A stretch of DNA of 64,000 bases from Flavobacteriales bacterium (lineage in GTDB: Bacteria > Bacteroidota > Bacteroidia > Flavobacteriales_F > PHOS-HE28), in the NCBI GenBank assembly GCA_023382455.1, contig JAHDVX010000004.1, positions 81,932-145,931 on the forward strand, in the 5' to 3' direction. Positions 42,609 through 50,820 of the stretch are shown here, piece by piece; the stretch's first letter is position 1; each line of letters opens with the position of its first letter. Position numbers and translations under genes: made by a program. Under the pieces are notes generated by a model, which was not told the origin of the DNA, did not search any database, and saw nothing but the letters and a program-made list of their open reading frames with translations.

Positions 42609-43579
42609 CCGCGGTTCACGGCCACCTCATCGCGCCAGGCCACCAACTGCTCGGCCAGCTCACGGCCCACACGGGCCTGGGCCTCCGCCGTGGCGGCGCC
42701 CACGTGTGGCGAAAGGCTGACGTTGGGCAGGCCCAGCAGCTCGGCATCGGGTGTGGGCTCATCCATGAACACATCCAGTCCCGCCGCCTTGATACGGCCG
42801 CTCTTCAATGCCTGGACCAGGGCGTGCTCATCGATGGAGTTGCCCCGGGCCGCATTGATCAGCACCATGCCGGGCCGCATCATGGCGAACTCCTTGGGGC
42901 CCAAGGCCACCGGGTCGTTGGGCCGCACGCTGACGTGGATGGTGACGAAGTCGCTCTTGGCCAGGAGCTCCTCAATGGGTACCTGTTTGATCCCCACGCG
43001 GTGGGTCTCCCCGTTCAGCTCCAGCTCGATATAGTCCACCGTGGCCGTGTTGTCGGTGTAGATCACCTTCATGCCCGCCCCCAGCGCGTAGCGGGCCACC
43101 CAGCGGCCGATGCGGCCATAGCCCAGGATGCCCAGGGTCTTCCCGCGCAGCTCGGTGCCCTTGCCGTACTCTTTCTTCATTTCATTGAAGGCGGTGCGGC
43201 CCTCGGTGGGCATGCGGCGGTTGGACTTGTACAGGTCGCGGCTCAAGCTGAAGAGGTGGGCCATCACCAGTTCGGCCACGCTGATGCTGCTGCTGCCGGG
43301 CGTGTTCACCACGCGCAGGCCCTTTTTGCGGGCATGCTCCACGTCGATGTTGTCCATGCCCACACCGCCGCGGCCGATCAGCTTCAGCTCCGGGCAGGCG
43401 TCGATCAAATCCTTGCGCACCTTGGTGGCGCTGCGCACCAGGAGCGCATCCACTTTCTCCTTGTTGATGTATTCCGCCAGCTTGTCTTGGGGCACCTTCT
43501 CCGTGGTGACCACGAAGCCTTCCTCCTTCAACTGTTCCAGGGCATCCGCCGAGATGCCGTCGTTTGCATGTACGCGCAT
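42605..43579 (-). CDS. serA: D-3-phosphoglycerate dehydrogenase
   Basis: Catalyses the first step of serine biosynthesis, oxidising 3-phosphoglycerate with NAD. The 324 residues contain the Rossmann motif LGILGYGRIGRWVARYALG near residue 148 and the catalytic ARGNSIDE (Arg), MDEPTPDAE (Glu) and LSPHVGAATAEAQ (His) segments. It is the short form without a C-terminal ACT domain, so it lacks the usual serine-feedback domain. serC ends 4 bp before; DUF1015 overlaps its stop. Confidence 0.93.
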   Translation of the reverse strand: MRVHANDGISADALEQLKEEGFVVTTEKVPQDKLAEYINKEKVDALLVRSATKVRKDLIDACPELKLIGRGGVGMDNIDVEHARKKGLRVVNTPGSSSISVAELVMAHLFSLSRDLYKSNRRMPTEGRTAFNEMKKEYGKGTELRGKTLGILGYGRIGRWVARYALGAGMKVIYTDNTATVDYIELELNGETHRVGIKQVPIEELLAKSDFVTIHVSVRPNDPVALGPKEFAMMRPGMVLINAARGNSIDEHALVQALKSGRIKAAGLDVFMDEPTPDAELLGLPNVSLSPHVGAATAEAQARVGRELAEQLVAWRDEVAVNRG

Positions 43580-43583
43580 AGGG

Positions 43584-44672
43584 TCAACCGTTCCGTTTTG
43601 CGAATTCCTCCATCACCTCGGCCAAGGCCTTCACGCTCTCCAGGGGCAGGGCGTTGTACAGGCTGGCGCGGTAGCCGCCCACGCTGCGGTGGCCGCGGAT
43701 GCCGCTGATGCCGGCCTCTTTCCACAGTTCATCGAAAGCAGGCTCCAGGTTCTTGTCCTTGAGCACGAAGGTGGCGTTCATCTCCGAGCGGTCCTCGCGT
43801 GCCGTGGTGCCCTCGAACAGCGGCAACCGGTCGATGGTGGCATAGAGCAACTCCGCCTTGGCCGCGTTCCGCTTTTGGATCTCGGCGATGCCGCCGATAC
43901 CCTTGAGCCATTCCAGGGTGAGCATGATCACGTACACCGGGAACACCGGCGGGGTGTTGTACATGCTTTCCTTGGCGGCATGGTTCGCCAGGTCCATCAT
44001 GGGGCTCAACTTGCGGCCGGTCTTGCCCAAGGCACCGGGGTCGAAAAGGTACATGGTGGCGCCGGCCGGCCCCATGTTCTTCTGGGCACCGGCATAGATC
44101 ATGGCGAAGTCGGACACGTTCACCGGGCGGCTGAAGATGTCGCTGCTCATGTCGCACACCATCGGCACGGGGCTGGTGGGGAAGGCCTTGTACTGGGTGC
44201 CGAAAATGGTGTTGTTGCTGGTGAAGTGGAAGTAGTCCACCTCCTTGGGCACCGTGAATCCCTTGGGGATGTAGTTGAAGTTCTTGTCCTCACTGCTGGC
44301 CACCACCACGGCATCGCCGGCCAGCTTGGCCTCCGCGATGGCCCGCTTGGACCATTCACCGGTATGGGCATAGGCCCCCTTGCCGCCTGTCCGCATGAAG
44401 TTCTGGGGCACCAGGTGGAACCCCATGCTGGCACCGCCGCCGAGGAAGACCACCTGGTAGTGGTCGGGGGCGCCCAGCAATTCCTTCACCAAGGCCCGCG
44501 CCTTCTCCATGATGGCGATGAACGGCTTGCTGCGGTGGCTGATCTCCAGGATGCTCAGCCCGCTGCCGTCCAGGTCCATCACCGCCTGAGCGGATTTCTC
44601 GAAGACCTCCTTGGGCAGGATGCAAGGCCCGGCGCTGAAATTGTGGACTCGGGCGGACGTGTCGACGGACAT
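43584..44672 (-). CDS. serC: Phosphoserine aminotransferase
   Basis: PLP-dependent transaminase making 3-phosphoserine from 3-phosphohydroxypyruvate. The 362 residues show the family start VHNFSAGPCILPKEV, SGLSILEISHRSK, FLGGGASMGFHLVP and the PLP Lys in IYAGAQKNMGPAG near residue 197, and the C-terminal SGIRGHRSVGGYRASLYNA. The ATG at 44672 matches the family; an in-frame extension runs further. First gene of the serine operon. Confidence 0.95.
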   Translation of the reverse strand: MSVDTSARVHNFSAGPCILPKEVFEKSAQAVMDLDGSGLSILEISHRSKPFIAIMEKARALVKELLGAPDHYQVVFLGGGASMGFHLVPQNFMRTGGKGAYAHTGEWSKRAIAEAKLAGDAVVVASSEDKNFNYIPKGFTVPKEVDYFHFTSNNTIFGTQYKAFPTSPVPMVCDMSSDIFSRPVNVSDFAMIYAGAQKNMGPAGATMYLFDPGALGKTGRKLSPMMDLANHAAKESMYNTPPVFPVYVIMLTLEWLKGIGGIAEIQKRNAAKAELLYATIDRLPLFEGTTAREDRSEMNATFVLKDKNLEPAFDELWKEAGISGIRGHRSVGGYRASLYNALPLESVKALAEVMEEFAKRNG

Positions 44673-44695
44673 GGGACGTTTTGATTTTTCGGGCG

Positions 44696-44703
44696 CAAAG
44701 GTA
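44696..44703 (-). promoter_or_regulatory. Candidate -7 element of the serine operon
   Basis: TACCTTTG on the minus strand fits TAnnTTTG and lies 23 bp before the serC ATG. A TTC (one mismatch to TTG) is about 19 bp upstream of it. Confidence 0.42.
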
Positions 44704-44814
44704 GCCGTCAGCCCGTGGGATGGAAAACCCTTGGTCGCGGTGGGGAACAGGCCGGGCCGTGGCCTCGGCATCGCCGGGAATGATGCGTGAAGGTGGCATC
44801 TTCCGGATCACACC

Positions 44815-44822
44815 TAAATTTG
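44815..44822 (+). promoter_or_regulatory. Candidate -7 element of bamD operon
   Basis: TAAATTTG matches TAnnTTTG and ends 8 bp before the bamD ATG (44831). No clear TTG lies 19-20 bp upstream; the leader would be very short. Confidence 0.4.
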
Positions 44823-44830
44823 CCCCCCTT

Positions 44831-45637
44831 ATGCGCTTGTTCATCCCGGCCGCCGTGGCCGTTGCCCTGCTGACCTCCTGCAGCGAATTCAGCAAGGCGG
44901 TGAAAAGCACGGACATGCAGTACAAGTACCGCATGGCCCTGAAATACATGGAAAAGCCCGATTACGACCGGGCCATGCCCCTGCTCGAGGAATTGCTCAG
45001 CCTCACCCGCGGCGACACGCTCTACGAGCCGGTGAGCTACCACTACGCCAAAGGGTATTTCGGCATGAAGGACTACATCATGGCGAGCTACTACCTGGGC
45101 AATTTCGCCAAGACCTTCCCCAACAGTGTGCACGCCGAGGAGGCCTCCTTCCTGGCGGCCTATTGCCATTACAAGGAATCCCCGGAGTTCGAGCTGGACC
45201 AGCAGGACACCCGCACCGCCATCGACAAGCTCGAGCTGTTCATGGTGCGCTACCCCGAGAGCAGCCTGAAGGATTCCTCCTTGGTATTGATCGACGAATT
45301 GCGCTTCAAGCTCCAGCGGAAAGACTACCATGCCGCGCAGCAATACCTGCGTACCCGCCAGTACGAGGCCGCCAGCTTGGCCCTGCAGCGCTTCTTGAGC
45401 AAATGGCCCAACTCGGCCTTCCGGGAGGAGGCCATGTTCAGCATCCTCCAGGCGGACCACGACCTGGCGGTCAACAGCGTGGAGGAGAAGAAGGCCGACC
45501 GGGTGGCGGCCGGTATCCGTTCATTCAATACCTTCGCGGACGCTTTTCCGAAAAGTACCAGGCTCCCGTCGGCCAAGAACCTGCTCCGGGACCTCACGGC
45601 CCTACAATCCAGCGCAGCCAGCACAGACACACCATGA
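44831..45637 (+). CDS. bamD: Outer membrane assembly lipoprotein BamD
   Basis: A 268-residue lipoprotein of the BAM complex, which inserts beta-barrel proteins into the outer membrane. The lipobox is LLTSCSE (Cys17), followed by tetratricopeptide-like repeats (YMEKPDYDRAMPLLEELL near 37, FGMKDYIMASYYLGNFAK near 77). The start at MRLFIPA matches the lipoprotein signal. Its stop overlaps rpoZ by 4 bp, and coaBC follows, a gene order seen in many Bacteroidota. Confidence 0.92.
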   Translation: MRLFIPAAVAVALLTSCSEFSKAVKSTDMQYKYRMALKYMEKPDYDRAMPLLEELLSLTRGDTLYEPVSYHYAKGYFGMKDYIMASYYLGNFAKTFPNSVHAEEASFLAAYCHYKESPEFELDQQDTRTAIDKLELFMVRYPESSLKDSSLVLIDELRFKLQRKDYHAAQQYLRTRQYEAASLALQRFLSKWPNSAFREEAMFSILQADHDLAVNSVEEKKADRVAAGIRSFNTFADAFPKSTRLPSAKNLLRDLTALQSSAASTDTP

Positions 45638-45969
45638 ACGCCAAGTACATCAACGCCGCCAAGACCACGGTCACCCGGAATGTCGACCGTTTGGACAAGG
45701 AGACGGGCAACATCTACGAGAGCATCGTCATCATCGGCAAGCGCGCCAACCAGATCGCCGTGGAGATCAAGGAGGAGCTGCATGAGAAGCTGGAGGAATT
45801 CACCGTGACCGGGGAGAACATCGAGGAGATCTACGAGAACCGCGAGCAGATCGAGATGAGCCGGCAGTACGAGCGCATGCCCAAGCCCGCGGCCATCGCC
45901 ATCGAAGAGATGCTCGAGGGCCGTGTGGTGTTCCGGCACCCCGAGCACCCGGCGAAAGGCGCCGAATAG
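45634..45969 (+). CDS. rpoZ: RNA polymerase omega subunit
   Basis: A 111-residue protein of the Bacteroidota omega/Rpb6-type group. The region ESIVIIGKRANQIAVEIKEE near residue 30 carries the beta-prime contact found in omega, and KPAAIAIEEMLEG near 86 closes the conserved part. It helps assembly of the core enzyme. It is coupled to bamD by a 4-bp overlap and coaBC follows after 15 bp. Confidence 0.9.
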   Translation: MNAKYINAAKTTVTRNVDRLDKETGNIYESIVIIGKRANQIAVEIKEELHEKLEEFTVTGENIEEIYENREQIEMSRQYERMPKPAAIAIEEMLEGRVVFRHPEHPAKGAE

Positions 45970-45984
45970 GCCCTGCTTGAGAAA

Positions 45985-47211
45985 ATGGGGGAGGCCCATG
46001 TCCTTCCACGAAGAGTGCTGCTGGGCGTCACCGGCGGCATTGCCGCATACAAGGCGCCGCACTTGGTGCGTGCACTGGTGAAGGCCGGTGCGGAGGTGCA
46101 GGTGGTGCTGACCCCGGATGCTGTGGACTTCGTTTCCCCGCTGGTGCTGTCCACCCTCAGCAGGCGGCCGGCCCTGATACGGCTCACGGAGCAGGACGGC
46201 GCGGCCGTCACGTGGAACGATCACGTGCACCTGGCCCGCTGGGCCGATGTGATGGTGGTGGCCCCGGCCACGGCCAACACCTTGGCCAAGATGGCGCTCG
46301 GCCTGTGCGACAACCTGTTGCTAGCCTGCTGGCTCAGCACCGAATGCCCCGTCTTTGTGGCCCCGGCCATGGACCTGGAGATGTACCGCAACGAGGCCGT
46401 GCTGCACAACATTGCCCTGCTGCGGGAGCGTGGTGTGCGCACCATCGGCCCCGAGAGCGGTGAACTGGCCAGCGGCCTGTTGGGCGAGGGGCGCATGACC
46501 GAACCGGAGGGCATCGTGGAAATGCTGTCCAGGTCGCTTGCGGAGGATTCCCCATGGCGCGGCCGCCGGGTGCTCATCACGGCCGGGCCCACCCACGAGG
46601 CCATCGATCCCGTGCGCTACATCAGCAACGCCAGCTCGGGTAAAATGGGCTTCGCCCTGGCCGAGGAGGCCGCCGCAAGAGGAGCCGAGGTGGATCTGGT
46701 GGCCGGCCCGGTGACCTTGACCGCCCGCCACCCGGCCATCCGCCGCACGGATGTGGTCTCGGCCGCCCAGATGGCCGAAGCGGCCAAGGCGCTGTACGGG
46801 GCTTGCGACATGGCCATCATGAGCGCCGCCGTGGCCGATTGGCGCCCCGCCCATGCCGCGGCCGCCAAGATGAAGAAGAAGGACAACCTGCCGGCCTTGG
46901 AACTTGAGCCCACGGAGGATATCCTTGCATGGATGGGAGCCCATAAGAAGAGTGCCCAGGTCCTGGTGGGCTTTGCCCTGGAGACCAACAACGAACAGGG
47001 CAACGCCCGGGAAAAGCTCCAGCGGAAGAACCTCGATCTGATCGTGCTCAACTCCCTCCGTGATACCGGCGCAGGCTTCGGCCATGACACCAACAAGGTG
47101 ACCTTGATCGGCCGTGGCACTGATCCTGCCGAATTGCCGTTGATGTCCAAGGCCGACGTGGCGCGCGCCATCCTGGACCATGCCGAAAAATTGCTGCCCC
47201 ATGCGAAGTAA
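45985..47211 (+). CDS. coaBC: Bifunctional phosphopantothenoylcysteine decarboxylase/ligase CoaBC
   Basis: Makes 4'-phosphopantetheine in coenzyme A synthesis: CTP-dependent ligation of cysteine, then decarboxylation. The 408 residues have the flavin CoaC half (LLGVTGGIAAYKAPHLVR near 12, the His in NDHVHLARWADVMVVAPAT near 75, PAMDLEMY near 129 in place of the classic PAMNxxMW) and the CoaB half (ITAGPTHEAIDPVRYISN near 198, NASSGKMG near 213). The next gene overlaps its stop by 11 bp. Confidence 0.94.
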   Translation: MGEAHVLPRRVLLGVTGGIAAYKAPHLVRALVKAGAEVQVVLTPDAVDFVSPLVLSTLSRRPALIRLTEQDGAAVTWNDHVHLARWADVMVVAPATANTLAKMALGLCDNLLLACWLSTECPVFVAPAMDLEMYRNEAVLHNIALLRERGVRTIGPESGELASGLLGEGRMTEPEGIVEMLSRSLAEDSPWRGRRVLITAGPTHEAIDPVRYISNASSGKMGFALAEEAAARGAEVDLVAGPVTLTARHPAIRRTDVVSAAQMAEAAKALYGACDMAIMSAAVADWRPAHAAAAKMKKKDNLPALELEPTEDILAWMGAHKKSAQVLVGFALETNNEQGNAREKLQRKNLDLIVLNSLRDTGAGFGHDTNKVTLIGRGTDPAELPLMSKADVARAILDHAEKLLPHAK

Positions 47212-48106
47212 GTTCCTCCTGTTGCCGCTCCTCTTTGCCGCCACCGTGGCCCAGGCGCAGGAGTTCAACTGCAAGGTCTCGGTGATCGCCCCCAAGATCC
47301 AGAGCACGCCGGAGCGTGTGTTCAAGAGCATGGAGACCAGCATCGCCCAGCTGATGAACACCCGGCGCTGGACCAACCTGAACTTCAGCCCGCAGGAGCG
47401 CATCGATTGCAACATGCTGCTCACCATCAACGAGCAGGCCTCCTCCAGCAGCTTCCGCGGGACCTTGCAGGTGATCTACTCCCGCCCCGTGTTCGGCAGT
47501 GATTATATGAGCCCGGTGGTGGACATCCTGGACAACAACGTCCAGTTCAACTTCCTGGAGAACACCCAGATCGAGTTCTCCCCGGAGCGCTTCACGGACA
47601 ACCTCTCCTCGGTCATTGCCTTTTACGCCTACTACATCCTGGGCGTGGATGCGGACACCTTTTCGCCCATGGGCGGCACCGACCTGTACAAGCAGGCCCA
47701 GACCGTGGTGACCAATGCCCAGAACGCAAGCGAGCCGGGCTGGAAGGCGTTCGAGGACCAGAAGAACCGCTACTGGCTGATCGACAACCAGCAGCAGGCC
47801 GTGTTCCGCCCCCTGCGCGAATTCCTGTACGAGTACCACCGCTCCGGTTTCGATGAGATGGCCGCAGACATCGCCAAGGGACGCAAGGCCTGCACCACGT
47901 CCATCGAATCATTGAAATCCGTGCACCAGGCAAAGCCCAGCAGCTACAACCTGCAGGTGGTGTTCAATGCCAAGTACAATGAATTGGTGGATCTGTACAA
48001 GAACGCCGACCCGCAGGAGCGTGCCAAGGTGTACAACACGCTGCAGATCATCGATCCCGGCCACATCAACCAGTACATGGGGATGATGAAGGGCAGTGGA
48101 CGATAG
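47201..48106 (+). CDS. DUF4835 protein, PorD-like
   Basis: A 301-residue exported protein with signal peptide (MRSKFLLLPLLFAATVAQAQ) and a DUF4835 domain (EFNCKVSVIAPKIQSTPERV, later AFYAYYILGVDADTFSPMGG near 145). DUF4835 includes PorD, linked to type IX secretion in Porphyromonas. It usually lies near recN and coaBC in Bacteroidota, as here. The start overlaps the coaBC 3' end. Confidence 0.88.
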   Translation: MRSKFLLLPLLFAATVAQAQEFNCKVSVIAPKIQSTPERVFKSMETSIAQLMNTRRWTNLNFSPQERIDCNMLLTINEQASSSSFRGTLQVIYSRPVFGSDYMSPVVDILDNNVQFNFLENTQIEFSPERFTDNLSSVIAFYAYYILGVDADTFSPMGGTDLYKQAQTVVTNAQNASEPGWKAFEDQKNRYWLIDNQQQAVFRPLREFLYEYHRSGFDEMAADIAKGRKACTTSIESLKSVHQAKPSSYNLQVVFNAKYNELVDLYKNADPQERAKVYNTLQIIDPGHINQYMGMMKGSGR

Positions 48107-48169
48107 GCAGGGGCATTTTTTCAGGTGGCCACTTCGTGATCGGTGCCGAAAACCGAACTTCACGCCCGC

Positions 48170-49822
48170 ATGCTGCGCCGCCTTTACTTACGTAACTTCC
48201 TACTGATCGAGGAACTGGAGCTGGACCTCGGCCCCGGTCTCACCGTGATCACCGGCGAGACCGGTAGCGGCAAGAGCATCCTGATCGGCGCGCTGGGCCT
48301 GGCCATGGGCGAACGGGCCGATGGCAACCTGCTGCGCGACCCCGCCCGGCGGTGTGTGATCGAGCTGGAGGTGGAGGCCGACCAGGAGGCCGCGGTGCAG
48401 TGGTGCGCAGCCAACCAGGTTCCGCGGGAAGAGCCGATGATCCTACGGCGCCAGCTGGAGCCCAACGGCCGAAGCCGCGCCTTCGTGAACGATACGCCCG
48501 TGCGCCTGGAGCAATTGCGGGATTTGGGGGAGCGGCTGGTGCACGTGCACAGCCAGCACCAGACCTTATTGCTGCAAGCGCCGGCCTTCCAGCTGGGCCT
48601 GCTGGACAGCGCTGCCGGGCAGGAAGCCGAAGCGAGGGAATACGCCGGTCTCTTCCGGGCATGGCAGCAGGCCCGGCGGGAACTGGAGCTGGCCGTGGCG
48701 CAGGAAGCCCAGGCACAGGGGGGGCGGGACTACCTGGAGTTCCAATTCGAGGAATTGGCCGCCATCGGCCTGGTGGCCGGTGAACAGCGGGAACTGGAAT
48801 CAGCCCTGGCCCGGGCCGACCATGCGGAGGAATTGCTGGCGGCCTTGGGCGGCATCGAGGAAGGCATCCAAGGAGAGCACGGGGTGACCACGCTGCTGGC
48901 GGACATCCGTCAGCGCGCCGCCAAGGCCGGGCGCGTGGACCCGGCCGTGCAGACCTTGTTGGACCGATTGCAAGGCAGCCTTATCGAACTGAAGGACATC
49001 GCCGAGGAGGCCGGCCAGCAGGCCGGGAAGGTGAACACCGATCCCCGGGAAGCCGAGAAACTTCGCGAGCGCTACGACCTGTTGGCCAAACTGCAGCACA
49101 AACACCGCGTGGAGGATGCGGACGGGCTGATCGCCATCCGCGACGACCTGGGGCGGCGCATTGCCAACATGGGTTCCCTGGCGGAGCAGGTGAAGGCATT
49201 GCAATTGCGGGAGCAGGAGCTGTGGAAGGAGCTGAACGGTCGCGCCATGTCCATCAGCGCGGCACGCACCAAGGCCGCAGGTCCCTTGGCTGGGCAGGTC
49301 CAAAGCCTCCTGGTGGAACTCGGCATGCCCCATGCCGAATTCCGCTTCCGCATGGAGCGCACCGAGCCGGGGCCGGCCGGTGTGGATGCCGTACGTGCCC
49401 TCTTTTCCGCGAACAAGGACCGCGCACCCGAGCCCCTGGACAAGGTGGCCAGCGGTGGTGAGCTCAGCCGCGTGATGCTCGCCCTCATCAGCCTGGCCGC
49501 TGCCAGCAAGGAATTGCCCACCGTGGTATTCGATGAGATCGACACCGGCGTGAGCGGCGAGACCGCCCACCGTATCGGTGCGCTGCTGGCCCGCATGGGC
49601 CGCCAACGCCAGCTGCTTGCCATCAGCCACCTTCCCCAAATAGCCAGCAAGGCCGACACGCACCTGCTGGTGACCAAGGACCACGAGGCCGAGCATGTAC
49701 AGAGCGATATCCGGCCCCTCAAGGCCGAAGAACGTGTGGAGGCGCTGGCCCGCATGCTCAGTGGCAAGAAGACCACCAAGGCCGCGCTGGAGAATGCGCG
49801 TGAGCTGCTGAAGAGCAGATAA
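48170..49822 (+). CDS. recN: DNA repair protein RecN
   Basis: A 550-residue SMC-like ATPase that holds broken DNA ends for recombination repair. Walker A is ITGETGSGKSILIGAL near residue 26, a long coiled coil spans about 150-370, the signature LDKVASGGELSRVMLAL is near 425 and Walker B VVFDEIDTGVSG near 456. A GTG at 48143 would add nine residues; the ATG at 48170 gives the family N-terminus MLRRLYLRNFLLIEEL. Downstream of coaBC and the DUF4835 gene. Confidence 0.94.
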   Translation: MLRRLYLRNFLLIEELELDLGPGLTVITGETGSGKSILIGALGLAMGERADGNLLRDPARRCVIELEVEADQEAAVQWCAANQVPREEPMILRRQLEPNGRSRAFVNDTPVRLEQLRDLGERLVHVHSQHQTLLLQAPAFQLGLLDSAAGQEAEAREYAGLFRAWQQARRELELAVAQEAQAQGGRDYLEFQFEELAAIGLVAGEQRELESALARADHAEELLAALGGIEEGIQGEHGVTTLLADIRQRAAKAGRVDPAVQTLLDRLQGSLIELKDIAEEAGQQAGKVNTDPREAEKLRERYDLLAKLQHKHRVEDADGLIAIRDDLGRRIANMGSLAEQVKALQLREQELWKELNGRAMSISAARTKAAGPLAGQVQSLLVELGMPHAEFRFRMERTEPGPAGVDAVRALFSANKDRAPEPLDKVASGGELSRVMLALISLAAASKELPTVVFDEIDTGVSGETAHRIGALLARMGRQRQLLAISHLPQIASKADTHLLVTKDHEAEHVQSDIRPLKAEERVEALARMLSGKKTTKAALENARELLKSR

Positions 49823-49921
49823 CGGGAAGGAAGCGATCCTGCCCCGTGGTCCTTATACGTTGGGGCAGGAGGCGGCCACACGCGGCTATCCTTCTATATT
49901 CGACCCGCAAACCATATACCG

Positions 49922-50740
49922 ATGGCCTACGGACTGTTGAAAGGAAAGCGCGGCGTGATCAGCGGCGCATTGAACGAACAAAGCATCGCTTGGAAGGTGG
50001 CCGCCTTGGCCCATGCCGAAGGTGCCAGCATCGTGCTCACCAACGCACCCGTGGCCATGCGGATGGGCGAGATCGACAAGCTTGCGCAAGACACCGGTTC
50101 CATCGTCATCCCCGCCGATGCCACCAAGGACGAGGACTTGGAGAAGCTCTTCACCGGCGCCACCGCACACTTGGGCGGCAAGGTGGACTTCCTGCTGCAC
50201 AGCATCGGCATGAGCCCCAATGTGCGCAAGGGCCGCCCGTACCACGACCTGAACTACGACTGGTACCGGCAAACGCTGGACATCAGCGCCATGAGCTTCC
50301 ACCGCATGATCCAGGCTGCGGCCAAGGCCGATGCACTGGCGGATGGCGGTTCCATCGTAGGCCTGAGCTACATCGCGGCCCAGCGCGTGTTCCCCGGCTA
50401 CGGCGACATGGCCGATGCCAAGGCCCTGCTGGAAAGCATCGGCCGTTCGTGGGGCTATCACCTCGGCATCAGCAAGAAGGTCCGTGTGAACACCGTGAGC
50501 CAGAGCCCCAGCATGACCACCGCCGGCAGTGGTATCAAGGGCTTCTCGGGTCTCTTCGACTTCGCACAGGCCATGAGCCCCTTGGGCAATGCCCCCACCG
50601 AGGATTGCGCCCGCTATGTGATCTCGCTCTTCAGCGACCTCACCCGTTTTGTCACCATGCAGAACCTCTACCACGACGGCGGGTTCAGCAGCACCGGCGC
50701 CACACCGGGCGTGGTGGAGCAGTACGGCAGCGCCGAATAG
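49922..50740 (+). CDS. fabI: Enoyl-[acyl-carrier-protein] reductase FabI
   Basis: A 272-residue NADH-dependent enoyl-ACP reductase, last step of the fatty-acid elongation cycle. The divergent SDR N-terminus GKRGVISGALNEQSIAWKVA near residue 8, the LLHSIGMSPN loop and the catalytic YGDMADAK (Tyr-x6-Lys) near residue 160 are FabI hallmarks. It is preceded by a 99-bp strip and is monocistronic as far as seen. Confidence 0.95.
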   Translation: MAYGLLKGKRGVISGALNEQSIAWKVAALAHAEGASIVLTNAPVAMRMGEIDKLAQDTGSIVIPADATKDEDLEKLFTGATAHLGGKVDFLLHSIGMSPNVRKGRPYHDLNYDWYRQTLDISAMSFHRMIQAAAKADALADGGSIVGLSYIAAQRVFPGYGDMADAKALLESIGRSWGYHLGISKKVRVNTVSQSPSMTTAGSGIKGFSGLFDFAQAMSPLGNAPTEDCARYVISLFSDLTRFVTMQNLYHDGGFSSTGATPGVVEQYGSAE

Positions 50741-50820
50741 TGCGATCGTCCGCATCACACGCGGGCTTGCTTATTTTGGGTGCCCCGTCCACCTCGGGGC
50801 TTCCTTAAGTCCATGCCCGC